64,000 bases of DNA from JAAYBF01 sp963716445 (lineage in GTDB: Bacteria > Actinomycetota > Thermoleophilia > Solirubrobacterales > Thermoleophilaceae). A program made the translations under genes and the position numbers. Below, piece by piece: positions 17,160-26,245 of this stretch; the stretch's first letter is position 1; each line of letters opens with the position of its first letter. The DNA lies in contig OY970313.1 in assembly GCA_963716445.1 (NCBI GenBank), forward strand, positions 1,612,001 through 1,676,000, written 5' to 3'. Below the pieces are notes generated by a model that searched no databases, was not told the origin of the DNA, and saw nothing but the letters and a program-made list of their open reading frames with translations.

Positions 17160-18248
17160 CTAGTCCTTGAGGAACTCGGGGATGTCGATGTCGTCGTCGG
17201 AGATCTCGAGCGACGAGCGCTGGCTGTCGTCCATCGAGACGTCGCGGCGGCGCGGCTCGCGGCGGCGGCCGGTCGAGTCCTCGGCGAACAGCGGTCGTGA
17301 CCGCGCCCCCTCGAAGCCGGTCGCGATCACCGTGACCCGGACGTTGTCCTCGAGCCCGTCGTCGACCACCGCCCCGAAGATGATGTTCGAGTTCTGGTCC
17401 GCGGCGCTCTGGATGATCTCCGCGGCCTCGTTGACCTCGAACAGGCCGAGGTCGCTGCCGCCGGTGATGTTGAGCAGGATGCCCGTGGCGCCCTCGACGG
17501 ACTGCTCGAGCAGCGGGCTCGAGATCGCGTTGCGGGCCGCCTCGGCGGCGCGGTTCTCGCCGCCGGCGTCGCCGATGCCCATCAGCGCCGAGCCGGCGTC
17601 CTGCATGATCGTGCGCACGTCGGCGAAGTCGAGGTTGATCAGGCCGGGGATCGTGATCAGGTCGGTGATGCCCTGGACGCCCTGGCGCAGGACGTTGTCG
17701 GCCTCGCGGAACGCCTCGAGGATGCTGGTGCGCCGCTCGACGACGGCGAGCAGCTTCTCGTTCGGGATCACGATCAGCGTGTCCACCTGCTCGCGCAGGC
17801 GGTCGATGCCGTCGTCGGACTGGCGCTTGCGCTGCGAGCCCTCGAAGTCGAACGGGCGCGTCACGACGCCGACGGTCAGCGCGCCGATCTCCTGCTTCGC
17901 GACCTCGGCGACCACCGGCGCGGCGCCGGTGCCCGTGCCGCCGCCCTCGCCGGCGGTGACGAAGACCATGTCGGCGCCCTTGAGCGCCTCCTTGATCTCG
18001 TCGCGGCTCTCGTTGGCGGCGCCGTAGCCGACCTCCGGCTCGGCGCCCGCGCCGAGGCCGCGGGTCAGCTGGTCGCCGATCTGCAGCTTGATGTCGGCGT
18101 CGCACATCTGGAGCGCCTGGGCGTCCGTGTTGACGGCGATGAACTCCACGCCCTTGAGGCCGGCGTCGACCATCCGGTTGACGGCGTTGGTGCCGCCGCC
18201 GCCGATGCCGACGACCTTGATGACGGCCAAGTAGCTCCCAGTGTCCAT
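17160..18248 (-). CDS. ftsZ: Cell division GTPase FtsZ
   Basis: The 362-residue tubulin homologue that forms the cytokinetic Z ring. IKVVGIGGGGTNAVNRMVDA begins the GTPase domain, the nucleotide signature GGGTGTG is at residues 102-108, and the synergy-loop region NLDFADVRTIM is present. The C-terminal linker is short (about 40 residues, acidic and arginine-rich) and ends DDIDIPEFLKD, the conserved tail for FtsZ partners. It has its own promoter in the 222-bp gap after ftsQ. No ftsA precedes it. Instead of the actinobacterial pgeF-sepF-yggT-divIVA block, the genes downstream encode the glycine cleavage system. Confidence 0.97.
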   Translation of the reverse strand: MDTGSYLAVIKVVGIGGGGTNAVNRMVDAGLKGVEFIAVNTDAQALQMCDADIKLQIGDQLTRGLGAGAEPEVGYGAANESRDEIKEALKGADMVFVTAGEGGGTGTGAAPVVAEVAKQEIGALTVGVVTRPFDFEGSQRKRQSDDGIDRLREQVDTLIVIPNEKLLAVVERRTSILEAFREADNVLRQGVQGITDLITIPGLINLDFADVRTIMQDAGSALMGIGDAGGENRAAEAARNAISSPLLEQSVEGATGILLNITGGSDLGLFEVNEAAEIIQSAADQNSNIIFGAVVDDGLEDNVRVTVIATGFEGARSRPLFAEDSTGRRREPRRRDVSMDDSQRSSLEISDDDIDIPEFLKD

Positions 18249-18372
18249 CGCTTGAATCCTCGCCTCGTCTGCCCGGGTTCGTTTCGTGAAGGTCCTATCG
18301 GACCGCTTCGTCCGAAGGTCAAGCGATCATCGAGGGTTTCCTGCGCCCGCCGAGGAGTCGCTGCAAACATGG

Positions 18373-18402
18373 ACTGTAGGCGGAGTTCGGCGGAGATGTC
18401 AA
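18373..18402 (-). promoter_or_regulatory. Predicted housekeeping-sigma promoter of ftsZ
   Basis: On the minus strand a perfect TTGACA (complement of 18397-18402) and TACAGT (complement of 18373-18378) are separated by 18 bp. They lie about 125 bp upstream of the ftsZ start, in an otherwise unassigned 222-bp gap. The -10 hexamer is identical to that proposed for mraZ. The long leader of about 115 nt has no riboswitch consensus I recognise. Confidence 0.65.
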
Positions 18403-18470
18403 ACCGACCCTGCAACGACCCTTGCAGCCTCACCCTCTAGGGAGCCTTCAGGGTTCGCCCTTGTCTCGAG

Positions 18471-19355
18471 TCATGGTTGAGGGTTTGCGGGCACGGTCGG
18501 CGGAGGCGCTTCGGGCGCGATCGGCGCCGGCGCCACGGGCGCCTCGGCAACCGCCGCGGCGGGGGCCTCGACCTCGGCCGACAGGCCGCCGGCGACCGGC
18601 CGCTCCGGGATCCGCACGTCGACGTATGCGGCCCCTGCCGCCTCCTCGTCGGCGAGGACGCGGATCGCCGCGGCCCACTTCGCCCTGAGGCGGGCGGGGG
18701 CGCCGAAGACGATCTCCGGTCCGCTCTCGATCCGTGCGACGACTCCCCGCGCCCCTCCCTCCCACGCCAGGCTGTCGAGCCGGCGCGCGATCGCGGCCGG
18801 CGCGGCGCCGGCGACGCGCGCCGAGTTGCTCGCGGCGCCCGGCGGGAGGCGCCGCTCGGGCATCGCGATCGCCAAGTCGATGGTCGGGAGGGAGCCCTCG
18901 ACGGACACACCGGCGACGAGCGTGCCGTCGCCGGCGACCGGCAGCCGGCGGCCGTCGGCGTCGACGATCGCGGCCGGGCGTCGCTCGATCACCCGGATCG
19001 TCATCGAGTGCGGGAAGTCGGGCTCCGCCTCGACCGCCGCCACGACCGGGAACGCCGCCGCGGCCTGCTCGAGCCGGCGCTCGTCGAAGTGCAGCGTGGT
19101 CATCGTCTCGGCCGTCCCGGTGAGAGCCACCCGGATGCGGTCCGCATCGCGACTCGTGAGGCCCGTGACGGCGACGTCCTCGACGGCGACCAGCGAGGAG
19201 TCGCGCAGCCAGAGCGTGTAGAGCCCGGCAAGCACGACGACCAGCGCCGCGGCGACGAGCAGCAGGCGACGCAGCCGCCGGCTCGGCGTGAGGGCGGCGC
19301 GCAGGCGCGAGCCGGCGACGGCGGGCCGGCGTGGGGCGGCGGCCGGGAACCTCAT
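18471..19355 (-). CDS. ftsQ: Cell division protein FtsQ/DivIB
   Basis: A 294-residue bitopic membrane protein of the divisome. A basic cytoplasmic N-terminus (30 residues) precedes one transmembrane helix (LLLVAAALVVVLAGLYTLWL). Then comes the extracellular POTRA domain starting VAVEDVAVTGLTSRDADRIR, followed by the beta domain (TIRVIERRPAAIVDADGRRL). The C-terminal 45 residues are an Ala/Pro-rich tail (PAPIAPEAPPPTVPANPQP) that may thread into peptidoglycan. Its ATG at 19355 overlaps the murB stop by four bases. FtsQ bridges FtsL/FtsB-type proteins and the septal synthase FtsW-FtsI. Confidence 0.9.
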   Translation of the reverse strand: MRFPAAAPRRPAVAGSRLRAALTPSRRLRRLLLVAAALVVVLAGLYTLWLRDSSLVAVEDVAVTGLTSRDADRIRVALTGTAETMTTLHFDERRLEQAAAAFPVVAAVEAEPDFPHSMTIRVIERRPAAIVDADGRRLPVAGDGTLVAGVSVEGSLPTIDLAIAMPERRLPPGAASNSARVAGAAPAAIARRLDSLAWEGGARGVVARIESGPEIVFGAPARLRAKWAAAIRVLADEEAAGAAYVDVRIPERPVAGGLSAEVEAPAAAVAEAPVAPAPIAPEAPPPTVPANPQP

Positions 19356-20266
19356 GGCGTCTCGTAGAGGGCCGCGGCGTCGACGTCGCCCAGCAGCTGG
19401 ACCTCGGGCTCGAGCGCGATCCCGAACCGCTCGTGCACGAGCCGGCGGCCCTCGGCCATCAGCGCCACGACGTCGGCGGTGGTCGCCTCGCCGCGGTTCT
19501 CGACGAAGTTGGCGTGCTTCTCGGAGAAGCGGGCGTCGCCGACGGTGAGGCCGCGGGCACCGGCCGCGTCGAGCAGGACGCCCGCGCTGCGCCCCTCCGC
19601 CCGCGGGTCCTCCGGGTTCTTGAAGGTCGAGCCGAAGGTCTTGATCCCCGACGGCTGCGCCTCGCGGCGGCGGCGGCGCATGTCAGCGAGCGTCGCCTTG
19701 ACGGCCTCCGGGTCGGCGGGATCGAGCGTGAACGAGGCGCGGGCCACGATCTCGCGCGGGCCGAGGCTCGAGCGCCGGTAGGCGAAGCCGAGGTCGCCGG
19801 GCGCTCGGCGATCGGTCCCAGCCGGCGTCGCGACGTCGACCCACTCGAGGACGCGCGAGAGGTCCCCGCCGTAGGCGTTGGCGTTCATCCGCACCGCTCC
19901 GCCGACGGTGCCCGGGATGTTGACGCCGAACTCGAGGCCCGCGAGCCCCTCGCGCGCCGCCCGCGCGGCGGCCTGCGGCAGGCGCGCGCCGCCGCCGCAG
20001 AGCAGGCGCTCCCCGTCGCGGTCGATCCGCGCCAGATCGCCGTCGAGCTTGATGACGAGTCCACGGAATCCCTCATCGGCTACCAGCAGGTTCGATCCGG
20101 ACCCAACCACTCCTACGTCCAGTCCCTCGCCGTCCGCCCAGGCGAGCAGCTCGGCGAGCGACCCATCGCCGTCCGGCCGAGCGAAGAAGTCGGCCGGACC
20201 GCCGGTCCGCACCGTCGTCAGCCGCGCGAGCGGGCGGTCGCGCTCGACGCCGTGGGGAACGATCAC
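19352..20266 (-). CDS. murB: UDP-N-acetylenolpyruvoylglucosamine reductase
   Basis: A 304-residue FAD enzyme that reduces UDP-GlcNAc-enolpyruvate to UDP-MurNAc with NADPH. The start is GTG 20266 (VIVPHGVERDRPLARLTTVR), overlapping the murC stop (GTGA). The FAD site is VVGSGSNLLVADEGFRGLVI. GLEFGVNIPGTVGGAVRMNA and NAYGGDL are the substrate loops, the catalytic serine region is SGIKTFGSTFKNPEDP, and EKHANFVENRGEATTADV lies near the C-terminus. It appears to be a type II MurB, lacking the extra loop of the E. coli enzyme. It sits between murC and ftsQ with four-base overlaps on both sides. Confidence 0.94.
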   Translation of the reverse strand: MIVPHGVERDRPLARLTTVRTGGPADFFARPDGDGSLAELLAWADGEGLDVGVVGSGSNLLVADEGFRGLVIKLDGDLARIDRDGERLLCGGGARLPQAAARAAREGLAGLEFGVNIPGTVGGAVRMNANAYGGDLSRVLEWVDVATPAGTDRRAPGDLGFAYRRSSLGPREIVARASFTLDPADPEAVKATLADMRRRRREAQPSGIKTFGSTFKNPEDPRAEGRSAGVLLDAAGARGLTVGDARFSEKHANFVENRGEATTADVVALMAEGRRLVHERFGIALEPEVQLLGDVDAAALYETP

Positions 20267-21642
20267 GGAGCCTCCTCGACCAGCCGGCCCGCGAGATCGT
20301 CGACGTCGCCGGCGCCGAGCGTCAGCAGCACGTCGCCGTCGGCCAGGCGGGTACGCAGCATCCGCTCGGCGTCGTCGATCGAGGGCAGCCACCAGACCGG
20401 CCGCCCGGGAGCCGCGTCGGCCGTCGCCTGCGCGACCAGCAGGCCGCTGACGCCGGGGAAGTCCTCCGCGCGCTCGCGCGCCGGGTAGACGTCGAGGACG
20501 ACGGCGACGTCGGCTAGCGCCAGCGCGCGCCCGAACTCTGCCGCGAGCTCGCGCGTCCGCGAGAACAGGTGCGGCTGGAAGCAGGCGACGATGCGCTCCG
20601 CCGCGAGCGTGCGAGCGGCCTCGAGCGTCGCGCGAACCTCGGTCGGGTGGTGCGCGTAGTCGTCGAAGACGCGCGCGCCGGTCGCGGTCGCGCCGCGTTC
20701 CTCGAAGCGGCGGCCGGTCCCCGCGAAGCCGGCGAGCGCCGGCGCCGCCTCGGCGATCGGGACGCCGGCCTCGCGGCAGGCGGCGAGCGCCGCGAGCGCG
20801 TTGAGGACGTTGTGGCGGCCGGGGACGTTCAGCTCGACGGCGATCCCCTCGACGGCGAATCGCGCGCCGAGCGGCCGTAGCTCGACCTGCTCGGCGAGAA
20901 GATCGCCGCCGTCGAGCCCGTAGACGACGAATCCCCCGTCGTCGCCGGCCGCCGCGAGCGGAGCGCCGGCATCGGGCTCGAGCGCCGCCCGCGCCCGCTC
21001 CCAGACGATCCGCCGCCGCGCCGGCGCCGTGAACTCGCGGAAGGTCTCCTGGAGCTCCGCGAGCGAGCGGTAGGTCGCGTGGTGGTCGAGCTCGACGTTG
21101 GTCACCACCGCCACGTCGCGGTCGAGCTCGAGGAACGAGCGGTCCGACTCGTCGGCCTCGGCGACGATCCACTCCCCCGCCCCCCAGGCGGCGTTGGCGC
21201 CGGCCGAGCTCAGCTCGCCGCCGATCGCGAACGCCGGATCGCGGCCCGTCGCGAGCAGCACGTGGGCGATCATCCCGCAGGTCGTCGTCTTGCCATGGGT
21301 GCCGGCGACGGCGATCGAGCGCTTGAGCCGCGTCAGCTCGCCGAGCAGCTCGCCGCGGTGCAGCACGCGAGCGCCGGCCGCCCGGGCCGCCGCCAGCTCC
21401 GGGTTCTCGGGCGGGATCGCCGTCGAGACGACGACCTCCGCGCCGGCGGGCAGGTTGGCCGCGTCGTGGCCGATCGCCGGCTCGATGCCCTGCTCGCGCA
21501 GCCGCGCCAAGTACGAGGAGTCGGCGCGGTCGGAGCCGGTCACCTCGCCGCCGAGCTCCGCGGCGACGAGCGCGAGACCGCTCATCCCGGCGCCACCGAT
21601 GCCGACGAAGTGCAGCCTCCGCCCCGAGAAGGCGCCGCTCAC
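20263..21642 (-). CDS. murC: UDP-N-acetylmuramate--L-alanine ligase
   Basis: A 459-residue Mur ligase that adds the first amino acid, L-alanine, to UDP-MurNAc using ATP. RRLHFVGIGGAGMSGLALVA is the N-terminal nucleotide-sugar domain, VAGTHGKTTTCGMIAHVLLA the ATP-binding P-loop, and FDDYAHHPTEVRATLEAART the C-terminal ligase landmark. Overlaps murG by four bases upstream and murB by four bases downstream. Cytoplasmic; part of the mur-fts operon. Confidence 0.95.
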   Translation of the reverse strand: MSGAFSGRRLHFVGIGGAGMSGLALVAAELGGEVTGSDRADSSYLARLREQGIEPAIGHDAANLPAGAEVVVSTAIPPENPELAAARAAGARVLHRGELLGELTRLKRSIAVAGTHGKTTTCGMIAHVLLATGRDPAFAIGGELSSAGANAAWGAGEWIVAEADESDRSFLELDRDVAVVTNVELDHHATYRSLAELQETFREFTAPARRRIVWERARAALEPDAGAPLAAAGDDGGFVVYGLDGGDLLAEQVELRPLGARFAVEGIAVELNVPGRHNVLNALAALAACREAGVPIAEAAPALAGFAGTGRRFEERGATATGARVFDDYAHHPTEVRATLEAARTLAAERIVACFQPHLFSRTRELAAEFGRALALADVAVVLDVYPARERAEDFPGVSGLLVAQATADAAPGRPVWWLPSIDDAERMLRTRLADGDVLLTLGAGDVDDLAGRLVEEAP

Positions 21643-22718
21643 CGCCCGCTCCTCGCGCCCAGCTCGAGCACCTCGCGGGCGATCCGCCCGGCGGCGTCGG
21701 GGCGGGCGACGGCCAGCGCCGCGCGCGCCATGGCGCGCAGCCGGTTCTCGTCGGCCAGCAGCGATCCCGCCTCGCGGGCCAGCCGCGGCCCGTCGAGCTC
21801 CGCGTCCGCCACCACGACGGCGGCGCCGGCGTCGGCCATGTGGCGGGCGTTCGAGGCCTGGTGATCGGCCGTGGCATCCGGATAGGGCACGAGGATCGAC
21901 GGTAGTCCGGCCGCGGCCAGCTCGAACACCGATCCCCCCGAGCGCGCGATCGCGAGGTCAGCGGCGGCGAGCGCGTCGGCGAACGGCTCGACGTAGGCGT
22001 GCAGGCGGTAGTGCGGCGGCGCGCCGAGCTGCTCGAGCCGCCGCGAGAGGTCCGCGTGATCGCGAGTGCCGCAGACGTGCAGGACGGCGCAGGGCGCCGC
22101 GGGGCCGAACGCGTCGATCGCCGCCCGGTTGACCGTGCGCGCCCCGAGCGACCCGCCGAAGACGAGCAGGCAGGGCTCTTCGGGCGCGATCCCGAAGCGC
22201 TCGCGCGCGACGGCGCGGTCGGCGTCGAGGTTCGCGGCCGGGATCGGCCGCCCGACCACCGCGTAGCGACTTCCGGCGCGACCGTCGAGCGGGAAGGCGA
22301 GGAAGACCCGCTCGGCGAGCGGCGCCAGCAGCCGGTTGGCGACGCCGAGATGGCTGTCGGCCTCGGTGAGCACCAGCGGGAGGCGCAGCGAGCGGGCCGC
22401 GAGCCCCACCGGTCCGGCGACGTAGCCGCCGCCGCCGATCACGACGTCGGCCCCGATCTCGCGCAGCGTCCGCCGGGCGCGCGCGGTCGCGCGCAGCGCC
22501 AGCACGGCCGCGCGAGCCGCGCGCAGCGGGCTGCGGCGGTCGATGCCGGTCACCTTCAGGGCGTGGATCGGGTAGCCGGCGGCCGGGACGAGCTCCGCCT
22601 CGGCGCGCTCGCCGCCGAGGAACTCGACCGCGGCGCCCTCAGCCCGCAGTGCGTCGGCTACGGCGAGCGCTGGAACCACGTGCCCGGCCGTCCCGCCGGC
22701 GGCGATCGCGACCTTCAT
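21639..22718 (-). CDS. murG: Undecaprenyldiphospho-muramoylpentapeptide beta-N-acetylglucosaminyltransferase
   Basis: A 359-residue GT-B enzyme that adds GlcNAc to lipid I at the inner face of the membrane, making lipid II. The start was set to ATG 22718 (MKVAIAAGGTAGHVVPALAV), where the G-loop GGTAGH begins near residue 8. GADVVIGGGGYVAGPVGLAA and FGGSLGARTVNRAA are the other glycine-rich loops, and ARSGGSVFELAAAGLPSILV is the donor-binding signature. The start lies inside the 3' end of ftsW (80-bp overlap), unusually long for this cluster. Confidence 0.94.
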   Translation of the reverse strand: MKVAIAAGGTAGHVVPALAVADALRAEGAAVEFLGGERAEAELVPAAGYPIHALKVTGIDRRSPLRAARAAVLALRATARARRTLREIGADVVIGGGGYVAGPVGLAARSLRLPLVLTEADSHLGVANRLLAPLAERVFLAFPLDGRAGSRYAVVGRPIPAANLDADRAVARERFGIAPEEPCLLVFGGSLGARTVNRAAIDAFGPAAPCAVLHVCGTRDHADLSRRLEQLGAPPHYRLHAYVEPFADALAAADLAIARSGGSVFELAAAGLPSILVPYPDATADHQASNARHMADAGAAVVVADAELDGPRLAREAGSLLADENRLRAMARAALAVARPDAAGRIAREVLELGARSGR

Positions 22719-23934
22719 CGGTGAGACCTCCCTCGATCGCCCGCAGCCGCGGCTTCGCGGCACGCGCCGGCAGGCCGCCGGTCGCCGCGACGTTGAGCAG
22801 CAGCCCCATGCCGCCGAGCAGCACGATCAGGTTCGTGCTGCCGTAGGAGATGAACGGCAGCGGCACGCCGGTCAGCGGCGCCATGCCGAGCACTGCGAAG
22901 AAGTTGAGCGTCGCCTGGCAGAGGATCAGCGAGGTGATGCCGCTCGCCAGCAGCTTCGAGTAGCGGTCGCGCGCCGCCTTCGCCGTGCGCAGCCCCGCGT
23001 AGCCGATCATCCCGTAGAGCGCCGCCACGCCGAGGATCCCGACGACCCCGAGCTCCTCGCCGATGATCGCCAGGATCATGTCGGTGTGGGCCTCGGGCAG
23101 GTAGAAGATCTTCTGCACCGACTCGCCGAGCCCGACGCCGAACAGCCCGCCCGAGCCGATCGCCGTCAGCCCCTGGACCGCCTGGAACCCCGTGTCGCCG
23201 GCATCCGCGAACGGGTTCAGGAACGCCGTCATGCGCTCCATCCTGTACGGCTCGATCACGGCCAGGACCAGCGCGACGAACGCAAGCCCGCCCGCCAGGC
23301 CGCCGAGCAGGCGCAGCGGCGTGCCGGCGACGATCAGCAGCGAGCCGATCGCGAAGCAGATCACCATCGAAGTGCCCATGTCGGGCTGCTTCATCAGGAG
23401 CGCGAAGGCGACGCCGATCACGATCAGCAGCGGCTTGAAGAGGCCGGACAGCGTCTCGACGCTGCGCGGGCGGGTCGCCAGCACCTGGGCGGCGTAGAGC
23501 ACCAGCGAGACCTTCAACAGCTCGGAGGGCTGGAACTGCAATGGGCCGGCGGCGAGCCAGCGCGTCGCCCCGTTGATCGTCACGCCGATGCCGGGGACCA
23601 TCACGGCGACGGTCAGGAAGAAGGATGCGGCGAGCAGCAGCGGGGTGAGCCGCCGCGCGAGCCGCAGCCCGTGGCGCGCGGCCAGGTACATGACGCCCAG
23701 GCCGATCAGGCCGAGCAAGACGTAGCGCTTGAGGTAGGTCGACGGATCGCCGGTCCCGTCGAGCAGCGACTCCGCCGAGCTCGCCGAGTAGACCATCACC
23801 GCTCCCAAGGCGAGCATGCAGAGCGTCGCCGTGTAGAGGATCGAGTACTCCACCGGCCGCTTGGCGCGCTCTCCCCGTGTCGTCCGGGCGCGGCTCGGAG
23901 CCCGCGAGCGGGAGGAGGCGGTGGCTGCTGCCAT
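22639..23934 (-). CDS. ftsW: Septal peptidoglycan glycosyltransferase FtsW (SEDS family)
   Basis: About 431 residues from ATG 23934 (a GTG lies at 23943), with ten hydrophobic segments. After a basic N-terminal tail, VEYSILYTATLCMLALGAVM begins the membrane domain. Family landmarks are GATRWLAAGPLQFQPSELLK, LMKQPDMGTSMVI, EAHTDMILAIIGEELGVVGI and GVPLPFISYGSTNLIVLLGG. SEDS proteins polymerise lipid II together with a class B PBP, here FtsI in the same cluster. The C-terminus continues as an arginine-rich tail of 30 or so residues that overlaps the murG start by 80 bp; such a tail is not typical and may be an effect of the overlap. Confidence 0.92.
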   Translation of the reverse strand: MAAATASSRSRAPSRARTTRGERAKRPVEYSILYTATLCMLALGAVMVYSASSAESLLDGTGDPSTYLKRYVLLGLIGLGVMYLAARHGLRLARRLTPLLLAASFFLTVAVMVPGIGVTINGATRWLAAGPLQFQPSELLKVSLVLYAAQVLATRPRSVETLSGLFKPLLIVIGVAFALLMKQPDMGTSMVICFAIGSLLIVAGTPLRLLGGLAGGLAFVALVLAVIEPYRMERMTAFLNPFADAGDTGFQAVQGLTAIGSGGLFGVGLGESVQKIFYLPEAHTDMILAIIGEELGVVGILGVAALYGMIGYAGLRTAKAARDRYSKLLASGITSLILCQATLNFFAVLGMAPLTGVPLPFISYGSTNLIVLLGGMGLLLNVAATGGLPARAAKPRLRAIEGGLTDEGRDRRRRDGRARGSSARRSRRTAG

Positions 23935-23964
23935 CCGGCACACCTTCGACGCGCGGAAGCGAAC

Positions 23965-25275
23965 TCATTCCCGCCCGAGCAGGCCGACCAGCCGCTTGAA
24001 GCTGGCGCCGCGGTGCTCGTAGTCGTCGAAGGCGTCGAAGCTGGCGCAGGCGGGCGACAGCAGCACGACCTCGCCGGGCTCCGCGGCGGCGGCCGCCTGC
24101 TCGACGGCCCGCTCGAGCGTTCCGCAGCGACGCAGCGGCGCGGCGCCCTCGAGGTCCGCCGCGAGGCGCTCCTCGGCGTCGCCGATCAGGTAGCAGGCCC
24201 GGCAGCGCGCGCCGACCGCGGCGCGCAGTCCGGAGAAGCCGCCGCCCTTGAGGCTGCCGCCGAGGATCGCGTGGACTCCGCCGTCGAACGCCTCGATCCC
24301 GCGCAGCGTGGACGCCGGGTTCGTGGCCTTCGAGTCGTTGACGTAGAGGACGCCGCCGATCGTCGCGACCTCCTCCAAGCGGTGCTCGACGCCGGGGAAG
24401 CTGCGCAGAGCCTCGGCCACGGCCGCCGGCGGCACGTCCCCGCCGGCGAGCGCCGTCGCGGTCGCCGCGAGCGCGTTGTCGAGGTTGTGAGCGCCGCGCA
24501 GCCGCAGCTCGGCGACCGGCAGCAGCGGCTCGCCGCGGAAGCGGATCTGGCCGTCCCAGGCGTCGGCGTCGGCGCCGTGCCCGAAGCCGACCCAGGCCGC
24601 GGCGCCGGCCGGCACGAGATCCGGCGGCGCGATCGCCCAGTCCTCGGGGCGCTGGTTGGCGAAGATGCGCGCCTTGGCGGCTCGGTAGGCGGCGAGATCG
24701 CCGTGGCGGTCGAGGTGGTCCTCCTCGACGTTCAACAGCACCGCCACCTCGGGGGCGAACGCCGAGCTGTCCTCGAGCTGGAAGCTCGACGCCTCGCAGA
24801 GGACTGTCGCGTCGGGATCGAGCCGGCCGGCGAGCGACGACAGCGGAGTCCCGACGTTGCCGGCCACGGCGACCGCGAGGCCCGCCGCGCGCCAGATCGC
24901 GCCGAGCAGCTCGACGGTCGTCGTCTTGCCGTTGGTCCCGGTCACCGCGACGAAGCGGTTCGGCAGCAGCCGCCACGCGAGCTCCAGCTCGCCGACGATC
25001 TCGACGCCGCGGCCGCGCGCCTCCGCGATCACCGGCGCCTCGGCCGGCACCCCGGGGCTCTTGACGACCGTGGCGATCCCGCGGTCGAGCAGATCGAGGC
25101 CGTCGGTCCCGGTGTGGACCTCGATCCCGGCGAGGTCGACCGGCGGCTGGCCCGAGTCGACGCCGACGACCTGCTCGCCGCGCTCGGCGAGCAGCCGCGC
25201 CGCGGCCTGGCCGGAGCGGGCGAGCCCGACCACGAGGTACGGGCCCGGCGGCAGCGGAGGGCGGCCGTCAGGCAA
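23965..25275 (-). CDS. murD: UDP-N-acetylmuramoylalanine--D-glutamate ligase
   Basis: A 436-residue Mur ligase that adds D-glutamate to UDP-MurNAc-L-Ala. The N-terminal domain starts YLVVGLARSGQAAARLLAER, the ATP P-loop is VTGTNGKTTTVELLGAIWRA, the central domain has LNVEEDHLDRHGDLAAYRAA, and the C-terminal domain has VLYVNDSKATNPASTLRGIE. The start is a TTG at 25275, overlapping the mraY stop by 8 bp. A gap of 30 bp separates it from ftsW. Cytoplasmic peptidoglycan precursor synthesis. Confidence 0.94.
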   Translation of the reverse strand: MPDGRPPLPPGPYLVVGLARSGQAAARLLAERGEQVVGVDSGQPPVDLAGIEVHTGTDGLDLLDRGIATVVKSPGVPAEAPVIAEARGRGVEIVGELELAWRLLPNRFVAVTGTNGKTTTVELLGAIWRAAGLAVAVAGNVGTPLSSLAGRLDPDATVLCEASSFQLEDSSAFAPEVAVLLNVEEDHLDRHGDLAAYRAAKARIFANQRPEDWAIAPPDLVPAGAAAWVGFGHGADADAWDGQIRFRGEPLLPVAELRLRGAHNLDNALAATATALAGGDVPPAAVAEALRSFPGVEHRLEEVATIGGVLYVNDSKATNPASTLRGIEAFDGGVHAILGGSLKGGGFSGLRAAVGARCRACYLIGDAEERLAADLEGAAPLRRCGTLERAVEQAAAAAEPGEVVLLSPACASFDAFDDYEHRGASFKRLVGLLGRE

Positions 25276-26245
25276 TGGAGGACGACTGGTAGAGAGTGAA
25301 GCCGATCGCGCTGCAGATCGCCGCGACGATCCAGAAGCGCAGGATGATCTTCGTCTCGGACCAGGCGAGCATCTCGAAGTGGTGATGGATCGGCGCCATC
25401 AGGAAGACCCGCCGGCGGAAGCGCTGGAAGGCGATCACCTGGATCACGACCGACAGCGCCTCGAGCACGAAGATCCCGCCGATGATCACGAGCAGCACCT
25501 CGGTCTGCGTCATCACGGCGAGCGCGGCGATCGCGCCTCCGAGCCCTAGCGAGCCGGTGTCCCCCATGAAGATCGACGCCGGGAAGGAGTTGAACCACAG
25601 GAACCCGACGCACGCGCCGACGAGGCATGCGCAGAGCAGCGCGAGGTCGAGCTGCCCGGGGCCGTGCGTGATGAACGTCATCGCGGTGAACGAGAGCAGC
25701 ACGATCGCGCAGCAGCCCGCGGCGAGGCCGTCGAGTCCGTCGGTCAGGTTGACCGCGTTGGTCGTGCCGAGCAGCACCAGCAGGATCAGCCCCGGGTAGA
25801 GGTAGCCGAGGTCGACCGAGGCGTCGACGATCCGCAGCCGCAACGTGTCGTTGAGCCCGACGTACTCGGTCGCGGCGAGCCAGAGCCCGACGGCGATCGC
25901 CGCCTGGACGGCGAGCTTGGTGCGGCCGCTGACGCCGAGCGAGCGCCGCTTCTGGATCTTGATCCAGTCGTCCGCGAAGCCGAGCGCCGCGGTCGCGAGC
26001 GCCACGGCGAGCACGACAAGGCTGATCGCGCGGTAGTCGCTGAGGATCAGGAACGGGATGCTGACCCCGATGAAGATCACGACGCCACCCATCGTCGGCG
26101 TGCCCGCCTTCTCGTGGTGGCCCGCGGGCCCGTCTTCTCTGATGTGTTGGCCGAACTCCCGCTTGCGGAGCCAGTCGATGAACTTCGGCCCGAGGAAGAT
26201 GCAGATGAGCAGGGAGGCCATGCCCCCGATGAGCAGCTCGCCCAT
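25268..26245 (-). CDS. mraY: Phospho-N-acetylmuramoyl-pentapeptide transferase
   Basis: A 325-residue integral membrane enzyme with about ten transmembrane segments that transfers phospho-MurNAc-pentapeptide to undecaprenyl phosphate, forming lipid I. EKAGTPTMGGVVIFIGVSIP, the first catalytic aspartate region LGFADDWIKI, NAVNLTDGLDGLAAGCCAIV, WFNSFPASIFMGDTGSL and MAPIHHHFEMLAWSETKIIL are the classical MraY motifs; the HHH cluster is intact. The ATG follows the murF stop without a gap (TAGATG). Confidence 0.96.
   Translation of the reverse strand: MGELLIGGMASLLICIFLGPKFIDWLRKREFGQHIREDGPAGHHEKAGTPTMGGVVIFIGVSIPFLILSDYRAISLVVLAVALATAALGFADDWIKIQKRRSLGVSGRTKLAVQAAIAVGLWLAATEYVGLNDTLRLRIVDASVDLGYLYPGLILLVLLGTTNAVNLTDGLDGLAAGCCAIVLLSFTAMTFITHGPGQLDLALLCACLVGACVGFLWFNSFPASIFMGDTGSLGLGGAIAALAVMTQTEVLLVIIGGIFVLEALSVVIQVIAFQRFRRRVFLMAPIHHHFEMLAWSETKIILRFWIVAAICSAIGFTLYQSSSIA

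Noticed and set aside
16852..18105. Extension of the gcvT frame upstream through ftsZ
   Set aside because: It is out of frame with ftsZ and has no similarity to known proteins; the T-protein N-terminus fits TTG 17130.
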